Source of the DNA: Segatella albensis DSM 11370 = JCM 12258
GTDB lineage: Bacteria; Bacteroidota; Bacteroidia; Bacteroidales; Bacteroidaceae
Assembly (NCBI RefSeq): GCF_000426565.1
Contig: NZ_KE384540.1
Coordinates: 1 to 64,000, forward strand
Length of the DNA: 64,000 nucleotides
Direction: 5' to 3'
The position numbers and the translations under genes are program-made. Below the pieces are notes generated by a model. The model did not search any database, was not told the DNA's origin, and worked only from the letters and a program-made list of their open reading frames with translations. Shown in pieces: positions 1 to 6,266 of the stretch; positions within the stretch are counted from its first letter, which is position 1; every line of letters starts with the position of its first letter.

Positions 1-60
1 GAACGAGGACATAATGGACATGGATATGCTATCATCTCTTGGATATCACCAAGCCTATAA
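1..60 (+). CDS. Glycine-rich module 0, 3' end only
   Basis: The first 60 bases read in frame 1 as the end of a glycine-rich module (ERGHNGHGYAIISWISPSL, then TAA). The ending matches modules 2, 3 and 5 of the same array almost exactly. The 5' part lies outside the window. This copy converges on module 1, so inversion between their two sites would exchange them. It is the best candidate for the currently expressed copy, but that cannot be tested here. Confidence 0.75.
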   Translation, partial: ERGHNGHGYAIISWISPSL

Positions 61-120
61 CGTGCTTGCTATCATCTTTCGGGATGTCCTCGAGATTTGT
101 TCGGGATAAACATATATAGA

Positions 121-158
121 AATAGGCTATATCTGCGAATTTGTTGATATAGCCTATT
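121..158. terminator. Bidirectional terminator hairpin between modules 0 and 1
   Basis: A 13-base perfect inverted repeat (AATAGGCTATATC at 121-133, GATATAGCCTATT at 146-158) with a 12-base loop lies between two convergent module ends. A near-copy lies at 2994-3031 between modules 3 and 4. Confidence 0.7.
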
Positions 159-161
159 ATA

Positions 162-1061
162 TTATTGTGGTAGTTGCTGCCAAGTTATTATACAGTATCC
201 ATTACCTTCATGACCTGTCTCTGTACCTCCACTTGGACTAGGCATTGCAGAACCACCATCTATCATTACAGGATTAAGAAATACTTTACCACTATAATGA
301 TTAGGTTGATTTGTATGAATAATGTTTCCCTCTGTTGAAGATTCTGCAATAGCATCACATCCAGAATAGCCTGAGATAAAGGAAGAACCGCCAGATCCAG
401 AACCAACTATAAACCGGTTAACGCCTCCTCCGCCACCTCCGTAATAACCACTTCCACCTCCGCTTCCCCAAGAATTTCCTCCAGAGAGGGAAACATTACC
501 ATTTCCGCCAATTCCAAATGTACCATCTGGACTGGAATTTTCACCTATTCCACCTTTACCACCTGAGGTTTGTGTGGCACCTATAGATACAGTATATGGA
601 TCGTGGGAATAATCTGGGTTCGACGAATAGAATCCATTTTGCCCAATTAAGCCACCAGCATATCCTCCATTACTTCCTGTATGAAAATGTTGTGCGCCTC
701 CGCCTCCGGCTGCTACTATAATTCTTGATTTTAAGGATTTAAAGTCGTTCCAATCTCCGTCTATTAGTCGGATATCTGTAGCTCCTCCACCACTAAAAGC
801 ATTACAATCAATGCCAGCAGTACCTCCACCATTAAAGGTTTGTTCTCGAATTTCTTCTCCACTTTGACCGACATAAACAAAAACACTTTGATTATAAGGG
901 AAAATAATCTTTCCTGAACAATATCCTCCTTTGCCACCATATACGGTATTTGTGTGACCTGTGGGTCCAATAACACTCATTCCATAATAGCTATTTCCTC
1001 CACTAGCTCCCCAGCATTGTATTCTATAACTGGTGCTTATAGGTGCCGTAAAAGTCTGCAC
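162..1061 (-). CDS. Glycine-rich module 1 (inverted cassette)
   Basis: The 299-residue module resembles the glycine-rich domain family found in ALK/LTK-type and bacterial surface proteins (Gly_rich). It begins VQTFTAPISTSYRIQCWGASGG and carries long Gly/Ser runs, the segments GATDIRL and VAAGGGGA, and the ending TWQQLPQ. The frame is open back through the recombination site as YKHTGSVQTF until a TAG just upstream. GTG at 1061 is the only nearby start, so the module is probably silent unless fused to an upstream coding region by inversion. Its body is nearly identical to module 3 over FISGYSGCDAIAESSTE, while its ending matches module 4. This mosaic suggests past exchange between modules. The exact ligand or role of the domain is unknown. 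Confidence 0.75.
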   Translation of the reverse strand: MQTFTAPISTSYRIQCWGASGGNSYYGMSVIGPTGHTNTVYGGKGGYCSGKIIFPYNQSVFVYVGQSGEEIREQTFNGGGTAGIDCNAFSGGGATDIRLIDGDWNDFKSLKSRIIVAAGGGGAQHFHTGSNGGYAGGLIGQNGFYSSNPDYSHDPYTVSIGATQTSGGKGGIGENSSPDGTFGIGGNGNVSLSGGNSWGSGGGSGYYGGGGGGVNRFIVGSGSGGSSFISGYSGCDAIAESSTEGNIIHTNQPNHYSGKVFLNPVMIDGGSAMPSPSGGTETGHEGNGYCIITWQQLPQ

Positions 1062-1080
1062 ACTTCCCGTGTGTTTGTAC
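1057..1080 (-). repeat. Inversion site 1 (5' end of module 1)
   Basis: Read on the minus strand the site is GTACAA, then ACACACGGGAAGTGT, then GCA. The core has CACAC and GTGTG arms around GGGAA, as expected for a tyrosine-recombinase crossover site with a short spacer. The same site begins the four other complete modules. Confidence 0.8.
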
Positions 1081-1133
1081 TACAGTAGCTACCATAAAGA
1101 AAATATTTAACAGCAGGAGAGAATATAATAAGA

Positions 1134-1165
1134 GTGTGTCAATAATCAAGTAGATATTGACACAC
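1134..1165. terminator. Hairpin after module 2
   Basis: A perfect 11-base inverted repeat (GTGTGTCAATA at 1134-1144, TATTGACACAC at 1155-1165) with a 10-base loop lies just past the stop of module 2 and in the upstream flank of module 1. It probably ends any module 2 transcript. Confidence 0.6.
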
Positions 1166-1171
1166 TATTTA

Positions 1172-1939
1172 TTATAGGCTTGGTGATATCCAACTGATTA
1201 TTGCATATCCATGATCACGATGTCCTTGTTCTGTTCCACCTCCTGGCCTTGGAAATGTTTTACCGCCATCTATTGTTGTAGCATTGGTTAATCCACCGAT
1301 GTATCCAGATCCACCACCGCCATGTGTCATGGTAGAGACTCCACCTTCACCAGAGCCATTTCCCCCATACCAACCACCACCCCCACAACCACCACCTTCA
1401 TAACTATTTCCACCAAATCCAAATCCTCCTTGTATTCCGTCTGGTCCACAGCCTGTTTGAGTTCCTCCTGTATCACCTTTAGTTGTGGACATGGCTGCCT
1501 CTCCATTTTCATCCCAATACCAATAATGTGTTGGACTTCCTAATCCAACTTCACCGCCTCCGGATTGAAATTTTGAAAGATTAAAATCTGCCCATCCTCC
1601 ATTAGAACCTCCACCTCCTGCAACACATATAACAGAAACTTTATTGTCTATAAGTTCTCTTAGTAGGCCTGTTGCTGTAGCTATATGGGTAGCTCCGCCA
1701 CCACCTGCATTTGAGTCTTCATTTATGCCTCCTCCATTATAAGAGGTCCCGTCATCATAATAATTTTGATCTATACCTTTTCCGCCACAAACTATATATA
1801 ATATCTGGTCTTTAGATATGTTTCTCCATCCACTTGTGTATCCCCCAGGAGCATTTTCATGGCCGCCCCAGCCACCTCCTTGAGCTCCCCAAACTTCCAG
1901 CTTATAATCTCCACTTATAGGCGCTGTAAATTCCTGCAC
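1172..1939 (-). CDS. Glycine-rich module 2 (inverted cassette)
   Basis: This 255-residue module begins VQEFTAPISGDYKLEVWGAQGG and ends GYAIISWISPSL. It belongs to the second body type, with GATHIA followed by an aliphatic strand (VSVICVAGGGG), as in modules 4 and 5. The frame is open through its site as YRHTGSVQEF and stops at TAG TAG directly upstream. A GTG lies at 1939, but no promoter is visible. The spacing of aromatic strands between glycine loops is typical of the Gly_rich domain. It is most likely a silent alternative C-terminus for the surface protein encoded off the left edge. Confidence 0.75.
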   Translation of the reverse strand: MQEFTAPISGDYKLEVWGAQGGGWGGHENAPGGYTSGWRNISKDQILYIVCGGKGIDQNYYDDGTSYNGGGINEDSNAGGGGATHIATATGLLRELIDNKVSVICVAGGGGSNGGWADFNLSKFQSGGGEVGLGSPTHYWYWDENGEAAMSTTKGDTGGTQTGCGPDGIQGGFGFGGNSYEGGGCGGGGWYGGNGSGEGGVSTMTHGGGGSGYIGGLTNATTIDGGKTFPRPGGGTEQGHRDHGYAIISWISPSL

Positions 1940-1958
1940 ACTTCCCGTGTGTCTGTAC
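1935..1958 (-). repeat. Inversion site 2 (5' end of module 2)
   Basis: The minus-strand copy has GTACAG before the shared ACACACGGGAAGTGT core and GCA after it. It differs from site 1 by one base in the left arm. Confidence 0.8.
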
Positions 1959-2015
1959 TACTAACGTGCTTAAAAAGAAAAGATTCAACAATAGGAGTGG
2001 AATAACGAACAAGGA

Positions 2016-2046
2016 GTGTATCAAAATCTATATGATGATTGATACA
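2016..2046. terminator. Hairpin between divergent modules 2 and 3
   Basis: GTGTATCAA (2016-2024) pairs with TTGATACA (2039-2046). It lies upstream of both divergent modules, so it ends neither of them in the present order. It is most simply explained as a terminator left behind by an earlier arrangement of the array. Confidence 0.45.
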
Positions 2047-2105
2047 TTATTTATATATCACACGTTCTTCTGTTGTTAATTATTTTCCACTTTGTAATAT
2101 TCCCA

Positions 2106-2129
2106 GTACAAACACACGGGAAGTGTGCA
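2106..2129 (+). repeat. Inversion site 3 (5' end of module 3)
   Basis: This is the plus-strand copy: GTACAA, the ACACACGGGAAGTGT core, then GCA. It is opposed to sites 1, 2, 4 and 5, so inversion with any of them is topologically possible. Confidence 0.8.
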
Positions 2130-2925
2130 GACTTTTACGGCGCCCTTGAATACCAATTATAAGATAGAATGCTGGGGAGCTAGTGGAGGAACAGGTAGGC
2201 CTGCAGCTTATACAAAAGGATATATTGATATATCTGAGAATTTCATACTATATGTTTATGTTGGTGAAAAGGGTAATCATCGTTTATCTAACTACGACCA
2301 ACCTGTTAGTGGTACATTTAATGGAGGCGGTGGATTTTTATGTCCCTATCCTGATCTTAACAATGCCACAGGAGGCGGTGCAACAGATATTCGACTACAA
2401 AGCGGGAATTGGGATGATTTTAGTTCATTGAAATCTAGAATAATGGTTGCTGCTGGAGGAGGAGCTTTTATTAATGGAAGAATTCAAAGTTATGGTGGTA
2501 CATTATCCAGCCTCGGTGAGGCTGAAAATCATTACCTAGATGGGCTTCATACTACTATATCACAAGGCGCTTCGCAGACATCTGGTTATAAGTTTGGAAT
2601 AGGTCAAGATGGCGGTCGCGCAGGAGGAGGCGGTGGATATTATGGAGGATGTGCACATGGTAATGAAGGGGGATTGGTTGGCCTACGCGGTTCTGGCGGT
2701 TCTTCCTTCATTTCCGGGTATTCGGGTTGTGATGCCATTGCAGAATCTTCAACAGAGGATAACATAATTCATACTGGTCAACCTAACCATTATAGTGGTA
2801 AGGTATTTACTAATTCAGTAATGATAGATGGTGGCTCTACAATGCCAAAACCTGGAGGTGGTACAGAAACAGGGCATAGTGGTAATGGTTATTGCATAAT
2901 CTCTTGGATATCACCAAGTCTATAA
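2125..2925 (+). CDS. Glycine-rich module 3 (plus-strand cassette)
   Basis: The 266-residue module begins VQTFTAPLNTNYKIECWGASGG and ends GYCIISWISPSL. It has the GATDIRL / SRIMVAAGGG body type and shares the FISGYSGCDAIAESSTE block with module 1. Upstream the frame runs through the site as YSQYKHTGSVQTF and is closed by TAA, so there is no ATG start. GTG at 2125 is the only nearby initiator. It is convergent with module 4 and separated from it by a copy of the module 0/1 terminator region, so the pair 3-4 looks like a duplicate of the pair 0-1. It is probably silent in the present orientation because no promoter is visible. Confidence 0.75.
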   Translation: MQTFTAPLNTNYKIECWGASGGTGRPAAYTKGYIDISENFILYVYVGEKGNHRLSNYDQPVSGTFNGGGGFLCPYPDLNNATGGGATDIRLQSGNWDDFSSLKSRIMVAAGGGAFINGRIQSYGGTLSSLGEAENHYLDGLHTTISQGASQTSGYKFGIGQDGGRAGGGGGYYGGCAHGNEGGLVGLRGSGGSSFISGYSGCDAIAESSTEDNIIHTGQPNHYSGKVFTNSVMIDGGSTMPKPGGGTETGHSGNGYCIISWISPSL

Positions 2926-2993
2926 CACACTTTCTTTTTCAATATCATTCTTCGGGATGCCTTCGGGATTCGTTCAGAACATACATATATAGA

Positions 2994-3031
2994 AATTGGC
3001 TATATCAGCGAATTTGTTGATATAGCCTATT
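2994..3031. terminator. Bidirectional terminator hairpin between modules 3 and 4
   Basis: GGCTATATC and GATATAGCC pair across a 12-base loop, with AATT/TATT flanks. It is a near-copy of the hairpin at 121-158 and sits in a duplicated inter-module segment. Confidence 0.65.
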
Positions 3032-3035
3032 ATAA

Positions 3036-3791
3036 TTATGGTAGTTGTTGCCAAGTTATGATTGCATATCCATCTCCACTATGTCCTGTTTCCGTTCCAC
3101 CGTTTGGGCTTGGGAATGTTTGGTTGCCTGCAATAGTTGCCCCATTTGTTACGTCACCTACATATCCTGAGCCGCCAGTACCTGCACAATTAGAGTTCAC
3201 CCCCTCTAATTGACTCGCATGACCGCCATATAATCCACCACCTCCACCACCATTTCCTTCGGCACCTGAACCTGCAGCTACACTTTTTGTTTTTCCATCT
3301 TGTCCTTGTCCAAATGCATATCCTGAAATTTGTGTTGCGCCTTCTATAGTGGTTCCCCCATCGGAGGTAGCATTTCCACCGCTTTCCCCTCCACCAACAC
3401 CTGGAGTATTTAGTAATCCTCCTCCGCCACCAGCAACTAAAAGAAGTTCTAATTCGTAAAAGTCTTTGTAGTTTTTCAAGACTCCACGGTCTGTCGTTGC
3501 AATATGCGTTGCACCACCACCTCCTCCACCACCAACAATGGTATAAGTATAATCTCCTTGACATCCATTACCTCCTTTACCGCCGCCGTTATATCCACCA
3601 TTTCCTCCAGTGTTACCTAAAATATCACCACCTTTTGACCCAACACATACATATAACTTATTTGATGTACTTAGACTCTTGTATCCGATAGAATATCCAC
3701 CTAGTCCGCCATAATTATTCCATCCACCTCCTTGTGCTCCCCAAACTTCCAGCTTATAATCTCCACTTATGGGTGCCGTAAAAGTTTGTAC
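3036..3791 (-). CDS. Glycine-rich module 4, without a start codon
   Basis: Translation from 3791 is open for 251 residues. It begins VQTFTAPISGDYKLEVWGAQGG, passes GATHIATTDRGVLKNY and LLLVAGGGGG, and ends GYAIITWQQLP. No frameshift is present. The codon at the position used as GTG by the other modules is GTA here (AGT GTA CAA), and no ATG, GTG or TTG lies at the proper N-terminus. The module therefore cannot make its domain by itself and must be joined to an upstream frame. The frame stays open through site 4 and about 20 codons beyond, to a TGA. This is the strongest local evidence that modules work as swapped C-termini. Confidence 0.75.
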   Translation of the reverse strand, partial: VQTFTAPISGDYKLEVWGAQGGGWNNYGGLGGYSIGYKSLSTSNKLYVCVGSKGGDILGNTGGNGGYNGGGKGGNGCQGDYTYTIVGGGGGGGATHIATTDRGVLKNYKDFYELELLLVAGGGGGLLNTPGVGGGESGGNATSDGGTTIEGATQISGYAFGQGQDGKTKSVAAGSGAEGNGGGGGGLYGGHASQLEGVNSNCAGTGGSGYVGDVTNGATIAGNQTFPSPNGGTETGHSGDGYAIITWQQLP

Positions 3792-3810
3792 ACTTCCCGT
3801 GTGTCTGTAC
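3787..3810 (-). repeat. Inversion site 4 (5' end of module 4)
   Basis: The minus-strand copy has GTACAG before the shared core and ACA after it. The final G-to-A change removes the GTG codon but keeps the coding frame. Confidence 0.8.
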
Positions 3811-3856
3811 CTTTGAAGCTTATCGAAAGAAAATATTGGACAATATAATAAACCAA

Positions 3857-3890
3857 GAGTGTATCAATCATATAGACTATTGATACACTC
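3857..3890. terminator. Hairpin after module 5
   Basis: A perfect 12-base inverted repeat (GAGTGTATCAAT at 3857-3868, ATTGATACACTC at 3879-3890) lies just past the stop of module 5. The T-run (TTTTT) is on the plus-strand side. Confidence 0.6.
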
Positions 3891-3899
3891 TTTTTATTG

Positions 3900-4655
3900 T
3901 CATAGACTTGGTGATATCCACGAGATGATGCAATATCCATTACCCGAGTGTCCCGTTTCTGTTCCACCACTAGGGCTTGGGAATGTTTGGTCGCCGGCTA
4001 TGGTAGCCCCATTTGTAATCAATGTTGTATTGATATGACCAGAGCCCCCTCCACCTGTACCAGTGAAAGGTGTTCCTCCGCCGCCATACCAGCCGCCACC
4101 ACCTCCGCCGCCATAATCCATGTATCCTTCTGTGTATTCGATATATGCCCGGCCACCTTGTCCGAAACTTCCACTAATTATAATTACTGGGGAATCACCA
4201 ACACTCATAACTCCAGAATAAGTTCCACCCGAATTTTGTGTTCCACCTGATGCTCCTTTAATTGTAGAAGTCAGATAAGTAACTTGCTCACCAGAACCTC
4301 CGCTCAATCCTCCGCCTACGCCAGCTCTTCCAATATCATTAGCTCCACCGCCACCACCAGCTACAAGCAGAACTTCAGATTGATAACTCTCATAGTTCTT
4401 TAATTCCCCACGATCTGACGTTGCAATATGTGTTGCTCCGCCACCACATTGTCCATTTACACCTCCCATACCGCCATTGTAGGCACTATAATAATCACCT
4501 TGTCTTCCTACACATACATATAGATTTCCTCCGCCATTATAATTGCCATAAGAATAACCTCCTTTTCCACCTATACCACTGTAATTTCTCATACCTTGTC
4601 CTCCCCAAACTTCCAGCTTATAATTTCCCGTTACAGGCGCTATAAAAGTTTGCAC
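3900..4655 (-). CDS. Glycine-rich module 5 (inverted cassette)
   Basis: The 251-residue module begins VQTFIAPVTGNYKLEVWGGQG, carries GATHIATSDRGELKNY and LLVAGGGGGA, and ends GYCIISWISPSL. It is the module nearest the recombinase. The frame reads back through site 5 as LLEYKHTGSVQTF and is closed by TAG. A GTG lies at 4655. In another frame the upstream flank encodes a short hydrophobic peptide that starts at an ATG and ends inside the module. No Bacteroidetes promoter with correct spacing is evident upstream. It is probably a silent donor module. Confidence 0.75.
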   Translation of the reverse strand: MQTFIAPVTGNYKLEVWGGQGMRNYSGIGGKGGYSYGNYNGGGNLYVCVGRQGDYYSAYNGGMGGVNGQCGGGATHIATSDRGELKNYESYQSEVLLVAGGGGGANDIGRAGVGGGLSGGSGEQVTYLTSTIKGASGGTQNSGGTYSGVMSVGDSPVIIISGSFGQGGRAYIEYTEGYMDYGGGGGGGWYGGGGTPFTGTGGGGSGHINTTLITNGATIAGDQTFPSPSGGTETGHSGNGYCIISWISPSL

Positions 4656-4674
4656 ACTTCCCGTGTGTTTGTAC
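4651..4674 (-). repeat. Inversion site 5 (5' end of module 5)
   Basis: The minus-strand copy has GTACAA, the ACACACGGGAAGTGT core, and GCA. It is the right-hand end of the visible array. Confidence 0.8.
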
Positions 4675-5010
4675 TCCAGCAGCTACCAAAAAGAAAATAT
4701 TTAACAGCATTCCTAGAGTAGGGGAGGAGGGCGTGTGCTCTTTTCCGCGAATTTATGCGTTTTATGCTGAAAGACAAAAAATAACATATCAAACTCATAT
4801 CGTATAATATGAGAAAAAATATCGTTTTCCCCCTTCTCCTGAGAAAAGTGATATAATTGGGATATGAAATATTTCTTTACATCTGAATTAATTGAAATGT
4901 TTTGTTTATAGTGACAAACGAATAAATTTTGTTACTCGTTTGTTACCCGTTGCAGCCCCTGTATATCGGCAAAGTAGACCTATAATGGGAATGCCTTTGT
5001 TACCTGTTTG
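4675..5010. other. Gene-free stretch between the module array and the recombinase
   Basis: No convincing gene is present. The left part is the upstream flank of module 5. The right part, downstream of the recombinase stop, holds two direct repeats of about 20 bases rich in GTTAC (4928-4947 and 4996-5015). The remainder is AT-rich. Confidence 0.5.
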
Positions 5011-5015
5011 TTACT
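4928..5015. repeat. Pair of GTTAC direct repeats near the recombinase 3' end
   Basis: TTTGTTACTCGTTTGTTACC (4928-4947) and TTTGTTACCTGTTTGTTACT (4996-5015) match at all but three positions, 68 bases apart. Each is itself a tandem of TTTGTTAC. They could bind the recombinase or an accessory protein, or be leftovers of an attachment site. Function is unknown. Confidence 0.5.
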
Positions 5016-6192
5016 TTCTGAAGGCTTTATCGATACGATTCATCGCATTTTCCTTCTTCTTGTCTATGACCTTTGTGTATGTTTGCGTGGTAGTTATACT
5101 CCTGTGTCCCAGTAGTTTAGACACGGTGTAAAGGTCTACTCCTAAACTTAGTTCTAAGGTGGCAAAGGTGTGGCGGGCAACGTGAAATGTAACGATCTTG
5201 TTTTTGATGCCTGCCTTTTTGGCCCATCTTTTCACGTTGATGGATAGACTCGTTGATGGCATCTGTGGAAAAACGTAGGAATCTCTCTTCTCCCGATGTT
5301 TCGGTAGCCATTCTCTGGCTTCTTCTGAAAGCGGAATGGTGAGCCATCGTTGTGTCTTCTTTATTTTCTTGCGAATAATCCATTTGCGGTTCTCGTATAG
5401 TACATTACACCATTTCAGTTCGAGAACGTCACTTTTGCGTAGTCCCGTGAAACAGCTGAACATGAAGGCTTCTTTCAGTTTAGAATAGTCGCAGGGGGTA
5501 TTGATAAGTTTCTTTAATTCCTTCTTGGTGAGATAGCATCGTGTGCTGTCTGGACGATGGGGCAGTTGCGAAGACTGAAGTTTAAGGATTGGATTTTCCT
5601 TGATAAGGCCTTGCCGATGTGCTTCTTTGATGACTGTACGGAAGATGCTGTATTTGAGATAAGCTGTTCCCGATGAAATTTGTCGCTCCTCCTTGATGTT
5701 TGGACGCAAATCCTTGGCCGTTTCCAAGTATTGGATGAATTGAAGACAGAAATCCTTGTCGATTTCGCATAGAGGCAGATCCTTGGCTCCAAAGATTTCA
5801 AGATGTGGAATAAGAGTGAGAATGGTTTGATACCTGCTCATGTCTCGATGGCCGGCATTGCGATAGCTCTCCGCATATTGCTGAATGAAATCGGATAACT
5901 TTACGGGGAGATGAGGCTTTTCGTGAGGTTTCATTGGGACGCCTCCATAAATCTCCATCATGCGTTGAGCCTGAATGTTCAGGGCTTGTCTTAGTACCTG
6001 TTGATTGTGTTTCTTACAATTCTCATCGACTTCCGGTACAAGATAGAGTCGCAGAAACTCATATTTCCTGATACCATTGAGGTAGATGTCTAGATATAAA
6101 CTCTTGTTGTTTTTCTTTAAAGTCTTGTAACGTAGTTTTACAGGCTGCTTGATGATCGCATTGCGATAAGATATATTTCTTATGTAAATCAT
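5011..6192 (-). CDS. Tyrosine site-specific recombinase (probable shufflon invertase)
   Basis: This 393-residue protein is a Bacteroidetes-type phage integrase family enzyme. Residues 1-90 form an arm-type N-terminal domain, about 95-210 a SAM-like core-binding domain, and about 215-390 the catalytic domain. All catalytic residues are visible: Arg252 (TGLRKSD), Lys279, His337 and Arg340 (HVARH), His363 (LGHRS) and nucleophile Tyr372 (TQTYTK). The ATG at 6192 is preceded on the minus strand by a TACTTTTG -7 box (6216-6223). Its place beside the array makes it the obvious candidate to invert the modules, although Bacteroidales genomes hold many such enzymes and another could act. The family assignment is firm; the role is inferred from location. 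Confidence 0.85.
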   Translation of the reverse strand: MIYIRNISYRNAIIKQPVKLRYKTLKKNNKSLYLDIYLNGIRKYEFLRLYLVPEVDENCKKHNQQVLRQALNIQAQRMMEIYGGVPMKPHEKPHLPVKLSDFIQQYAESYRNAGHRDMSRYQTILTLIPHLEIFGAKDLPLCEIDKDFCLQFIQYLETAKDLRPNIKEERQISSGTAYLKYSIFRTVIKEAHRQGLIKENPILKLQSSQLPHRPDSTRCYLTKKELKKLINTPCDYSKLKEAFMFSCFTGLRKSDVLELKWCNVLYENRKWIIRKKIKKTQRWLTIPLSEEAREWLPKHREKRDSYVFPQMPSTSLSINVKRWAKKAGIKNKIVTFHVARHTFATLELSLGVDLYTVSKLLGHRSITTTQTYTKVIDKKKENAMNRIDKAFRK

Positions 6193-6215
6193 TTGATTGA
6201 TTAATTTTAGTCACC

Positions 6216-6257
6216 CAAAAGTAGAATCTTTTTGATAAATAATAGTCACAAAAAGTA
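6216..6257 (-). promoter_or_regulatory. Recombinase promoter region with a short direct repeat
   Basis: Read on the minus strand, TACTTTTTGTGACTA and TACTTTTGGGTGACTA occur in tandem just upstream of the recombinase. The second contains the -7 box TACTTTTG. The repeat could also be an operator. No good -33 box is seen at the usual spacing. Confidence 0.4.
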
Positions 6258-6266
6258 TAATGGTTA

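Larger units (their letters stand above)
1..6192. other. Shufflon-like DNA-inversion locus: six glycine-rich modules plus tyrosine recombinase
   Basis: Six homologous glycine-rich coding modules lie in mixed orientation (+ ending at 60, - 162-1061, - 1172-1939, + 2125-2925, - 3036-3791, - 3900-4655). The five complete ones all start at the same 24-base site with an imperfect inverted repeat around TTCCC/GGGAA. A tyrosine recombinase gene with all catalytic residues (5011-6192) sits beside them. This is the layout of a shufflon, where a recombinase inverts DNA between opposed sites and changes which C-terminal module is joined to one expressed N-terminus. The expressed N-terminus is not in the window and is expected left of base 1, because the module ending at 60 points away from that edge. 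The architecture is seen directly; activity is inferred. Confidence 0.8.

Noticed and set aside
2183-2431. An 82-residue plus-strand frame inside module 3
   Set aside because: It overlaps the module in another frame and has the skewed composition of a shadow reading.
3190-3564. A 124-residue open frame rich in Trp, Arg and Cys on the minus strand
   Set aside because: It is an out-of-frame reading of glycine-rich module 4. The correct frame is open across the whole stretch and gives the conserved domain.
3036-3791. Apparent truncation or frameshift of module 4
   Set aside because: Direct translation shows one uninterrupted frame of 251 residues. It only seems short because the usual GTG is GTA.
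3767-3970. A 67-residue minus-strand frame across site 4
   Set aside because: It crosses the end of module 5, a hairpin and site 4 in a frame other than the domain frame, and is not conserved at the other sites.
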